From Dryas octopetala (taxonomy: Eukaryota > Streptophyta > Magnoliopsida > Rosales > Rosaceae), in the NCBI GenBank assembly GCA_963921425.1, contig OY992840.1:18082621-18146620 (forward strand): a stretch of 64,000 bases of DNA, read 5' to 3'. Positions 11,001 to 20,790 of this stretch are shown here, piece by piece. The notes under the pieces are model-generated. The model did no database searches, was not told where the DNA came from, and worked only from the letters and a program-made list of their open reading frames with translations. A program made the translations under genes and the position numbers. Every line of letters begins with the position of its first letter. Position 1 is the stretch's first letter.

Positions 11001-14000
11001 TAGGCATTTTGCAAATAAGGTTGGTAATCTTGAGCGTCCATTTCTTAAAGAATTTTTTCCTCGCTGGGTGGAATTGTGTGGTTGTCCAGTGCTGAGGTAT
11101 CATGCATGGGCTATGTGTTGCTTTTTTTGTTCATGCCTGGATCTCTTTTACCGATTTCACTTACTTATATGCTGTTCTTTAACTGGCATTAAAATTGAAA
11201 GGATGGGCTTCTCCTATAACAAACGGAAGAATATGGTTGAATTAGCGGTTTTACGTGGATGCACAGACTTGTCAGATTCAAGTGGTTCAGTTGTTAATGC
11301 TAACCCAGAATCTGAAAAGCGAGACAGTGACAATGGATGGCCTGGAATGATGAGCATCAGGGTTCATGAACTTGATGGTACGTTTGACCATCCAGTTCTG
11401 CCAATGGCTGGAGAGACATGGCAGCTGCTGGAAATACAATGCCATTCGAAGCTTGCTGCTAGACGATTTCAGAAGCCTAAAAAGGGTTCAAAACCTGATG
11501 GAGCTGATGATAATGGGGATGCTGCTCCGGCTGTAGATCTGCGTTCCAGGTATTATTTTAACTAAATGGGTTTTTGAAGCCTTTGGGGCTAGTGGTTAGC
11601 CAAGTGCTGAGGGTGGGGAAATGAGTTAGGATTAGAATAGGTCAAAAGTTCGATCCCTTACAATATAACCAAAAAAATGAATAAATGGGTTTTTGACAGA
11701 TCTTATCGGATGAAGATCTAGTTAACATTTCCAGCGTGCTGAAAGTTTCTTTTGGCAGTATGGAATCACCGTTGTTGTGGATGAGGGCTGACCCGGAAAT
11801 GGAATATCTTGCTGAAATTCATTTTAATCAACCCGTACAGATGTGGGTAAGAATGAGATTATTGTCATTCTATGTGCTTATATGTAGTTATTTATATGCG
11901 GGTTATCAACTGTGGAGCATTTATATTGGTCCTTGACTTGTTTACTGTTGGTATGCCATAACAGATTAATCAGTTGGAGAAGGACAAAGATGTTGTTGCT
12001 CAGGCACAAGCAATTGCAACACTGGAGTCGCTACCACAGCTTCCATTTTCTGTTGTTAATGCTCTGAATAATTTCCTCGTTGACTCTAAGGTTTTAGTCA
12101 CTATCAGAGTCTTAATGTGGAATCATTTATCACCAGGAGTGTAATTTTCTGAAGTTTTGTTCTTTGGTTTCAAGGCCTTCTGGAGAGTACGAATTGAAGC
12201 AGCATTTGCATTGGCTAGTACAGCATCTGAGGTAATGTTATCATTATTCCTTACTCTTATACATTATAGTGTTATCTATTATGCTTGGAATCCCTGGTTT
12301 ACTTGAGTTGTGATCTTGATCGTTAAAAACTGAAAATAATTTCATGTAAATATCTAATTCTGTACCATTGAGTTATTTGTATCTGGCGTTCTGCGTGCGG
12401 TGTTGTTAAATTTGTTATTGAATTAAATTTCATCATTGATGTTTGAGTATTTATTCAGGATTACTAATATATTTATGATTATTATGCTAGTTTATTTATT
12501 ATATTTTAGTTTGTAACAGAGAATTGTTATCCGATGCTTTTTGGTGAGAAATATCAGAACTTAGTAATCTAGAAATGGGCTAATGCTTTTTGCATTAGAC
12601 TCATAGCTTGATAGATTCTGATTTAACTTCTAATTCTCCTGTTACCTATAATTGGAAAATTGCATTCTTTATATTAATCAGCTTTCCTTAACAACGAATA
12701 TGAAAGAGTATCTTATCGAAAGGTATTTGTGTGGTTCATCAGTATCCCACCCCACTGCAGTTAAATTATGCTTCTTGTATATTTGAAATTGAGTTGTCGA
12801 GTCAGTGACTTTTTTGTTTCGTAACTTTAATTCTAGTTTGTACAGTCGGATTGGAATCCCTTTTTTATTGTTTATTTCTGTACGGTACACATCAAGTTTT
12901 GATATTGACATGTGCAATATTATGTTATTGTCTTGCAGGATACTGATTGGGCTGGTCTACTCCATTTGGTGAAATTTTATAAAAGTCGAAGGTTTGATGC
13001 AAACATTGGACTCCCGAAGTACGTTCTTTATACTTGTATAGTTTGAACTGCAAATTGTGGAGAGCTTACTTCCATAATACCTATTAACAAAATTTTGTTT
13101 CTTGTTAATGTTGCCAGGCCAAATGACTTTCATGATATTCCTGAATACTTTGTTCTTGAGGTAATGCAACGAGGTAGGATATGTAATAAGTTGTTTGTGA
13201 TGTGTCATGGTTTGTTCATATAACTCGTGCTTAATATCACATGTGACTTTATGATAAATCTGCAAAGATGCATCACTTTCTATTTTGACACTCACCTGCA
13301 GTACACAATTTCATTTTGGTTTTGCGGTCCTCAGTTGTTTTGAACTGGCATAAACATACCACGACTGTGTGCATGTTAGTGTATCTGACAGTTCTACCTA
13401 GGACATATACATGATGTTTATACTACTTTATAGTAATGTATGTCACCTGTCAAGGACCCTCTAGAAGAGTATTTGTTCTGTTAAGTTGCTCCTGATCTAG
13501 ATAAAATAGGTTTTTTTTTTTTTAAATAAAAATTTGCAGGCCATTCCACATGCTATAGCTATGGTCAGAGCTGCAGACAAGAAAAGCCCAAGAGAGGCTG
13601 TTGAGTTTGTCTTACAACTTTTGAAGGTAATTATTGTCTTGGCCATTGCTCATATAGCATTAACAGAAAAATTTATGTTTTCAACAAGAACAACAGGAAC
13701 AGTCTTTTTCGGTTAGCCTATATGATCAGAAAAGGTCATTTTTGTTGTTGTGTCTTGATAAAGTTTGTTGGCTGAGAGGAGGCATTTGTAGGGGTTCAGA
13801 CTCCAGGTGCCCTGCTCTGATATCATGATAATTGTTGGTTTACCACTATCCCTAAAATCTTAAGCTGCTCTGATATGGGACAACAATTGTTTTATACTCT
13901 TAACACGTCTAATCCAAAATCAGAGTTGAATTGGATAGAATAATGTGAATAGAACCAAATAATCAAACAAGACAGCTTACTTGTTCAGCCTTCTAACCTA

Positions 14001-17000
14001 TATCCATGGCGAGGACTAGAAAATTTCAGTATGAAATGAATACTGGAGATCATAGTGGTTCTCTCTCTCTCTCTCTCTCTCACTCACTCTCACACACACA
14101 CCCCTAAAACCGAGCCCCTGATACGCTTGGAACAATTTCATCTCATCAGAGTTTTTTATTTGTCTTGGAATCACCTTAGAGGACCCTTTTATGTACAAAT
14201 AAATACATTACATTAGAAATCCATATCTCCAATGTGCTTGGGTTGGCAAGGGGCTATTGAAGATCCATATTGGATGTATAAGATTTTGGTGTTTTGCATT
14301 GCAAGGGGAAAAAAAGTCTTCTTAAAGAGCACATCATAAGAATTAAAAATATACTTTGGTCTTACAGTTAGGGCCTTCTAAACTTGGAGCACAAGAAAGA
14401 AAATTGTGTGAAATAATTCATTGTCTAGCTTCTGTGCTATGCATGACTGTTGTGTGATGGTAACAATCTGGCTTCTATATACTAGGTAGCCCTCTGCTAA
14501 CTACAATTTTAAAGGTTCAGCCTGTTTTAACTCTTTTTTGTTTTGTCTTCAATTGTCTGACAGTACAATGACAACAATGGGAACCATTACTCTGATGTGT
14601 TCTGGCTTGCTGCATTAATTCAGTCCGTTGGAGAACTTGAATTTGGGCAACAGGTTTGTTCCATGTAATAATAATAGTAGTACTCATTTATTCTGTTGAG
14701 GCTGCCATACCTTGTATGTCATTGTTATCTTTCATTGACATTATAGCCAATGAGTGCCTTATATGAACACTGTGTTGGTTTACCTTACAAGTATATGTAG
14801 GACTAGATAACATAAATATGCACTTCTGTCTAGATGTAAATCCATATTGGAGATCCATACTGAAATTGCTTTATATGGACAATGATTTTATCCTGGACTC
14901 TTTAGGGCATAACCTATGAAACAATATAACACATCATCCAATGTCTCACATGGGCCCTGCATGTACTGGTCCCTAAATTTTAAAATAAAAATTTACAAGT
15001 AAAAAATTTATGCCCTTTTGCTTGCTGCATCACATTTTTATTCTCTGCCATATATTCTGCTTGAAGGGCTTACTATGCTCTGGTGTTTTCTTTACTCCAT
15101 GGCAGAGTATTCTTCTTTTATCCTCTCTTCTGAAGCGCATTGATCGGCTTCTGCAATTTGACAGGTGTGCTAACTCATTTCCTACTGAATACAATGGATT
15201 ATATTGAGTAATAACCATAATTCAGTTTGTCTTTGGAAATGGCATGTACCAGGTTGATGCCTAGCTACAATGGTATCTTGTCAGTCAGCTGCATTAGGTC
15301 CCTGACACAAATTGCCTTAAAACTTTTGGGATTTGTTCCACTTGTGAGTAATTTCTCACCTCTTCAGGTTGCTTTTCAAATTTCTTGAATTCATATGTAG
15401 TGTTTGGGATGTTGACGTAGTGATTGGGACTCGCTGCAGGATCGTGTGTTTGAACTTGTAAAACCCTTCCGGGATATCAAGGCAATATGGCAAGTTCGGG
15501 TTGAGGCAAGCCGAGCACTCCTTGATCTTGAATTCCACTGCAAAGGCGTTGATGCAGCTTTGGCACTGTTTATCAAGTATTTAGATGAAGAGCCATCGTT
15601 CAGAGGTTCTTATCAACTCCATGGCACTGTTGATCTTTCCAGGCTGTTTTTCTCCTGAATGTTTGAAATTTCTCTTTGTTTCACTTCAGGTGTCTAATCT
15701 TCATTATTGTATATGTTCTTTGATTGCAGGGCAGGTGAAGTTGGCTGTGCATGCTATGAGGTTATGCCAGACAAGAGATGGATCTGATTTTAATGATGAC
15801 ATTAGGAGCCAAACTCTTGTGGCTTTGCTTCGCCTACTTGAAGGCCAGATGGGATTTAATAATATCATCCTTCGTCACCACTTATTCTGCATCCTACAAA
15901 TCCTTGCAGGAAGGTGGGAACACCTCTTTCCGATGGCTTTTCAAGATGAAAAACATGATTTCGTTTCTCTTTTGCTGTATAAGAGAACTAACTAATCAAG
16001 ATAAAAGCATTTGTTCTTCCTTGAAAACTAATTTTTTTAATTATCAACTGAACTGAGTTCCTCTTTCAGGCCCCCGACACTGTATGGAGTGCCAAGGGAT
16101 CATAGGCCATTGCATCTGGGTGATGCAGAAGGCTTCCTTGAACAGAAGAACATCTTTGCTGCTTTGATTGCAGAAAGTAAATTTGTTGAACCAACTTGTT
16201 ATGCCCCAAACCGTTCACATGATGGTTTGGCTGTTCCCCAAACTTCCAGAGATGGTTTGAGTGCTCCAGAAGCTTCCATGGATGGGTTGTCTGTTCCAGC
16301 TCCAGAAGCTTCTAGGGATGGGTTGGCCTTCCCAGAAACTTTCAAGGATGATTTAGGTGCACCAGAAACTTCCAACGATGGTTTAGGTGCTCCAGAACCT
16401 TCCGGTGGTGGCTTGGGTGGTCCAGAACCTTCCGGTGGTGGTTTGGGTGGTCCAGAACCTTCCGGTGATGGTTTGGCTGTTCCCGAACCTTCCAAGGATG
16501 GCTTGGCAGCTCCCGAACCTTCCAAGGATGGTTTGGCGGCTCCCGAACCTTCCAAGGATGGCTTGGCGGCTCCCGAACCTTCCAAGGATGGTTTGGCGGG
16601 TCCCGAACCTTCCAAGGAAGTAGATACCATTTCCAACAGCCATAGACGGAAGATGCCAGTTGTTAAGATTCGAGTAAAGAAATCTGCTACTACCAGTAGA
16701 GCAGAAGAAGGTGATAACCAAACTGTTGAGAGGTCTCAAGGTGGGCATCTTGAAACTGATCATGGGGCTAGCAGTTCAGTTTCTGTGGATGCACCTCACA
16801 GAAATTTTCCAGAGGCTGCGAGTCTTAGCAATCAAAATCTTGAGGAAGTTAGCTCCTTTCATGATCTTGGATCCCGGATGACTGCCAGCATTGGTAGTGC
16901 AAGACTTGCAAGTGAAGGTGATGATATAGGAAAGGAATTGCAGTGCACTGCTGATTCAAGCAAAATTTCAGCACAGCCTCAGCCTGAAGATCCATTATCC

Positions 17001-17480
17001 AGCTTCTTCCAAGATAACCTTGTAGATACCGATGCACAAAAGTTTGCAAGTCTTCAAACCCTTTCGGTTGGGAGGAATGATCTTAATGGTGGTTCATTTG
17101 GCATGGTGGACCCTCCTCCTCGTGGGAAAGAAAAGGAGAAAAAGAAAGACAAGGAGAAGAAGCGGAAGCGGGATAAGGGGCATCGTGATGGCCCCGAATA
17201 TTTGGAGCGGAAGCGATTAAAAAAGGAGAAAAAGCAGAAGGAGAAGGAGAGGGTGAAGTTGTTGAACCAGATCGCCAAAGTGTCTACTGTGGACTTACCC
17301 AGTAAGAAAGAGGTACTTGGAATAAAGTCAGCAACATTGCAACTGAAACCAATTGAGCCCAGTGGATCCAACAAATTAGTGATCACAGGGGTTGATGCGA
17401 GGCCTGAGCCATCAGAAGGTACCTCTGCTACTCCCAAGTTTCGTATTAAAACAAAAATCCGAACACTGAACAAACCATAA
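6170..17480 (+). CDS. TAF2: Transcription initiation factor TFIID subunit 2 (TAF2)
   Basis: TAF2 is a large TFIID subunit that helps recognise core promoters. Exons: 6170-6285, 6526-6868, 7232-7377, 7470-7536, 8746-8945, 9038-9191, 9540-9624, 9737-9828, 10150-10275, 10383-10436, 10790-10858, 10999-11096, 11202-11549, 11759-11846, 11965-12090, 12175-12231, 12939-13018, 13118-13160, 13540-13626, 14564-14653, 15106-15164, 15253-15343, 15440-15605, 15730-15913, 16070-17480. The frame is intact throughout: 4380 nt, 1459 residues, slightly longer than usual for plants. The start [10 protein letters not shown] is chosen because family similarity begins there. The N-terminal half is an M1-aminopeptidase-like fold; FALARQWFG (~352-360) replaces the catalytic HExxH, as in TAF2 generally. 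Residues ~1040-1175 are a 10-residue repeat array. The C terminus (~1343-1400) is Lys/Arg-rich ([15 protein letters not shown]). Family call is certain; individual splice sites are inferred. Confidence 0.95.
7849..7980. repeat. ~60-bp tandem duplication beside the tRNA pair
   Basis: The block with the words CATAAAATATGTAA and GGGAAAGAAATAGAG followed by TAATCCAGAAATAGAG occurs twice in direct tandem, with a third partial unit ending at the tRNA-Gly relic. Confidence 0.8.
7975..8040 (+). pseudogene. Decayed tRNA-Gly(GCC) relic
   Basis: The 3' half matches a plant nuclear tRNA-Gly: anticodon loop TTGCCAC, T-arm GGTTCGATTCC and acceptor strand GGTTGGTGCA. The 5' half (acceptor and D-arm) is degraded and cannot pair with the 3' acceptor strand. 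It ends 6 bp before the tRNA-Phe gene. It is unlikely to be functional. Confidence 0.7.
8047..8118 (+). tRNA. tRNA-Phe (anticodon GAA), one base short in the variable loop
   Basis: A complete cloverleaf: acceptor GCGGGGA/TCACCGC (pairing includes a G-T), D-stem GCTC/GAGC, anticodon stem TCAGA/TCTGA with loop CTGAAGA (GAA anticodon), T-stem GCGTG/CACGC with loop TTCGATC, and discriminator A. It matches the standard plant nuclear tRNA-Phe, not the plastid one, except that the variable loop is GGTC (4 nt) where AGGTC (5 nt) is normal, giving 72 rather than 73 nt. It lies in TAF2 intron 4 on the sense strand. The first downstream run of four T is ~80 bp away (8198-8202), which is far for a Pol III terminator. 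It may be a weakened or non-functional copy. Confidence 0.85.
11578..11681 (+). mobile_element. Short tRNA-derived SINE in TAF2 intron 13
   Basis: The 104-bp body is flanked by perfect 15-bp direct repeats TAAATGGGTTTTTGA (11563-11577 and 11682-11696). It contains an A-box-like segment (GGCTAGTGGTTAGCC) and a B-box-like GTTCGATCCC, and its 3' end is A-rich. All of these are hallmarks of a Pol III SINE inserted by target-primed reverse transcription. It sits between the donor at 11550 and the acceptor at 11758 and leaves both splice sites intact. Confidence 0.85.
14060..14101. repeat. (CT)n microsatellite with CA tail
   Basis: A pure CT run followed by CACTC and a short CA run in TAF2 intron 19. 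Confidence 0.9.
16210..16620 (+). repeat. Coding 30-bp minisatellite in TAF2 last exon
   Basis: About thirteen tandem units of ~30 bp encode variants of [10 protein letters not shown]. The 5' units are diverged ([21 protein letters not shown]), the middle units are Gly-rich ([10 protein letters not shown]), and the last four are nearly identical, which suggests recent expansion at the 3' side. Unit length is a multiple of three, so copy-number change keeps TAF2 in frame. Long open frames on both strands here are by-products of the repeat. Confidence 0.95.
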
Positions 17481-18918
17481 TATTTGGGTTTGTTTGCCCT
17501 TGTCATAATTTTTGGAATGAGGGTGATTCCTTTGAAAATTTTGAATTGTAGTTTCGTTTGTATCCGACAATGTCCAGGCTTATAGTTGTAATGTGAGGGA
17601 CTGTAGCAGACGTTAAAGTTAATTTATGAATGCTTTTTGGCTTATTGTCAGACGAGAATATTTTAGCAAAAGATTTCAATTACACTTCTATTTTCAATTT
17701 TTTATTTGGTTCAATTAAAGACTATAATTAAATATGTGTTTCAATCAAGAGTTTTTCGTTAAGTTTGTAGAAGCACCTGTAAAAACTGATTATGTGACTC
17801 ACATATGACCATCTTTCAAGGCATTTTCATATTTTTGATACAAAATTAAAAAAAAATTGAAAAAAAAAAAAAAAAACTAGGTTGGGGAGGATACAGAACC
17901 CTTCCCACCACCAACCATCCCTACCCTCCCTTCTCCACCAATCGGCGTTTCAGGGACATTTTCATATTTTTTATACAAAATTAAAAAAATATGAAAATAA
18001 AAAAAACTAGGTTGGGAGGATACATAACCCTTCCCACCAGTCCACCACCAACCATCCCTACCCTACCTCCCTCCCTCCCTCCCTCCCTCCCTCCCTTCTC
18101 CAGCAACCGGCCGGCTGAACCCTCACCATCACCTCCTTCCCCTTTGCCTTATCTTTCTGCCTTCACTCACTCCCCTTTCTTTTCTTTCAATTTTATTTTT
18201 TAAATTTTTTCTAATTCTATTAGTTATCTTTTTTTATAATTATATTTATTTTATGGTTTTAATAATTATATTAGTTTTATGTTTTTTATAATCCTTTTCT
18301 GAATACTCTTTTGTTCCTAAAAATTGGTGATGTGGTTGGCATGTGACTAATTTTTGACAATAGTTATAACAGAATTGATGGAACATCCTTAATTAAAACT
18401 AATCTTTAATTATAATCTTTAATTGAATTAAAGTGAACAAAATTCCTTTACTAAAATTTTCCCTCGTGATGCCTGCATATTCTTTATTCTAACCCTGATT
18501 ATTTGATGCCTGCATATTCTTTATTCTTGTCAGATTGATCAGGTTTTCCATGGGAATAATTGCGAACAAGAAGTAATTAAATGAAGTGGTTAAGTAGCGA
18601 CATTAAATTTAGTAGTGGCAATCATCCAGATCAAAATTTGATCCGAGGATTTAGATGTTAATTACATAATAACTGATTAGATCCAAATTTTTTAAGAAAA
18701 AAACACTAGGGGAAGACAATAGAATTACAAACAATAAAAAACAGACTATTGGATGCAGATTAGAAGCTGATCGAGCTTGTGATGAGCTGGGGAAGAGGAA
18801 CATTTAAAATTAAATGAGAATGGTTTTCTAATTTTCAATTTTCACAAGCATCAGAGTTTCTCTTTTCCTTTCTTTGCGGTGACGGGGGCAAAGAACTGTA
18901 GCCTTGGGTTAGTAAAAA
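17481..18918. other. TAF2 3' flank and intergenic DNA
   Basis: This holds the TAF2 3' UTR (end not determined), then a tandem duplication at 17820-18104 and AT-rich DNA. I see no gene. Confidence 0.6.
17820..18104. repeat. ~135-bp tandem duplication ending in (CCCT)n
   Basis: Two direct copies (about 17820-17954 and 17955-18104) share CATTTTCATATTTTT, an A-rich run, ACTAGGTTGGG, GGATACA and CCAACCATCCCTACCCT. The second copy has an expanded CCCT/CTCC microsatellite at 18063-18096. Confidence 0.85.
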
Positions 18919-19282
18919 GTTTTGGTGTTTGTTTAGAGGAAAGTAGGGTGTACTAACTACCAAATATAGCAACAGTATAGATCACAGGCAGTCATAGCTG
19001 TGGAATTTGGATTCTGTTGTATTGTGGATCTCTCTCAGATCTTTAATTATCAAAGAAAGACTAGCTCTACTCTTTTAGTCTCAAGACTCTCAGTCTCATC
19101 CCTCCCTCCCCCCTCCCTCTTCAGTCACAAATCACAACTCACAACTAGGGCCCACGACCCCTAAAGAAAAGTTTATAGCAAATCATTAAAAAATTAATAA
19201 AAAATTTCAATATTATAAATAGATTAATACAAGTTTTTTTATCTCATATTAGTCAAGGGTATATTTTGAGAAATTATATTTT

Positions 19283-19603
19283 GAGGGCTGCTATTTGCAC
19301 ACCCCTAAATTTATTTTTGCACACCCTTTCTGAAAAAAAAAAAAATAAAATTCAAGAGAAAAGACCATTTGGCCTTTCCCTCAACCACACACCCCCTTCC
19401 CCATCTCCCCCCCCGTACACACCCCCTTGCTCTGTTTTTTTTCCCTCCGCCCGATCACCACCTTCCTCGCACCAGCAGCACCACATTCCTCGCACCACCA
19501 CCACCGCGCGCCACCACCTTCCTCGCAGCACCACCACCGCGCACAGCACCACCCAAAACAGCCACCATAACCAGCCCGGTAGCCCCTCCTCGGCTCCTCC
19601 TTT

Positions 19604-19652
<49 letters not shown>

Positions 19653-20149
19653 TCCCTCTCTCCTCTCACCCAAGCAGACAGCCAAAAAAATTAAAAAAAA
19701 AAAATTGCAGCGGGTTCGGCGGACCAGTGCCGAACCAGGTGGTTTCGTTTGACAGGTACCCGCCGAATAGAATAGGATTGTTCGGTGGGTACCTACCGAA
19801 CGAAACCATCGGGTTCGGCACTGGTCCACTGAACCCGATCCAATTTTTTTTTTTTAAGTTTTCTTCTCCGGCGCGCGACGGTGAGGTTGCTGGAGGAAGG
19901 GAGGTGGTCGGGGTAGGGGGAAGAAAAAGAAGAGAGGGTGGGGTGGTCGCCGGTGGTGGTAGGCTGCTCGGGGATGGGTGTGTGCCGGAGAGAGGAGAGG
20001 TGGGGAGGGGGTGTGTGGGTGAGGGGGTGTGTACGGGGGGGGGGGGAGATGGGGATGGGGTGTGTGATTTTTGGGTGTGTGTGTTTTTTTTTCTGTTTAG
20101 GAAAGGTGTGCAAAAAGAAAAATGGATGGGGTATAAGGTCTTTTCCTTT

Positions 20150-20186
<37 letters not shown>

Positions 20187-20209
20187 AAGGCACGCAAATA
20201 GCAGCACTC
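19283..20209. mobile_element. 927-bp foldback MITE, nested
   Basis: Terminal inverted repeats begin GAGGGCTGCTATTTGC (left) and GAGTGCTGCTATTTGC (right, reverse complement). The 8-bp TATATTTT lies on both sides (19275-19282 and 20210-20217). Most of the interior is one long imperfect palindrome: the outer CACACCCC/GGGGTGTG-rich arms, and an inner GC-rich hairpin (~19700-19840) whose arms both contain GACCAGTGCCGAACC and TGGTTTCGTT in opposite orientation. A (CT)n run (19608-19650) and a long T run (20153-20182) break the symmetry. Open frames of 100-175 residues on both strands are low-complexity by-products. Confidence 0.85.
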
Positions 20210-20639
20210 TATATTTTAGTCAATAGTTCAGCCCATTTTAGTTATTAAGCACGATCCACTTGATGATGTCATGTATTTTGGTCTATTAAAAAATACAAAT
20301 TTACTCATCTATTTTATTAATTACTTATAGGCGTAAAATTATGACGTGACTCTTAATTTAGTTTAGGATATAAAAATTAGAAAATTAGGATTAAATATTA
20401 AATCCCAATAATTTTTTGGTATAACATGAACACCATATAATATTTCAATTAAACTACCAAATATAAATGTAGTTTTTAGATTAGGTCACAAATATGTTGG
20501 CCCATTTGATTTGAGCCTTTTTCATTTGACATTTTTATCCTTTGGCCCACATATGATGAGTGTTAGTTAAAATTTATAAGGTTTTGACAAAATTGCCCTT
20601 GAGGCTTTTATATTATCTTGAAAAATTTGGTAATGTAAT

Positions 20640-20790
20640 CTCAACTTCACATTTAGTTGTGACTGTACGACACTCACAACTTCAAATTTAGTTGTAACTA
20701 AACGACAGTCACATCTAAGTTGTGAGACAATCACAGTTAATTTGTGAGACAGTCACAATTAAGTTGTGAGACAGTCACAGTTAAGTTGTG
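20640..20790. repeat. ~22-bp tandem array (GTTGTGAGACAGTCACA units)
   Basis: About six diverged units with the core TTGTGAGACAGTCACA lie inside the 2.29-kb insertion. A further unit appears near 20912-20935. Related AGTCACAATT words occur in the array at 23305-24185. Confidence 0.8.

Noticed and set aside
16199..16763. Antisense open frames of 126-145 residues
   Set aside because: They mirror the 30-bp coding repeat of TAF2, which keeps several frames free of stops.
19266..20248. Overlapping open frames of 87-175 residues on both strands
   Set aside because: They are low-complexity translations of the foldback element (Pro/Thr-rich, Arg/Glu-rich, Lys/Phe-rich) with no domain.
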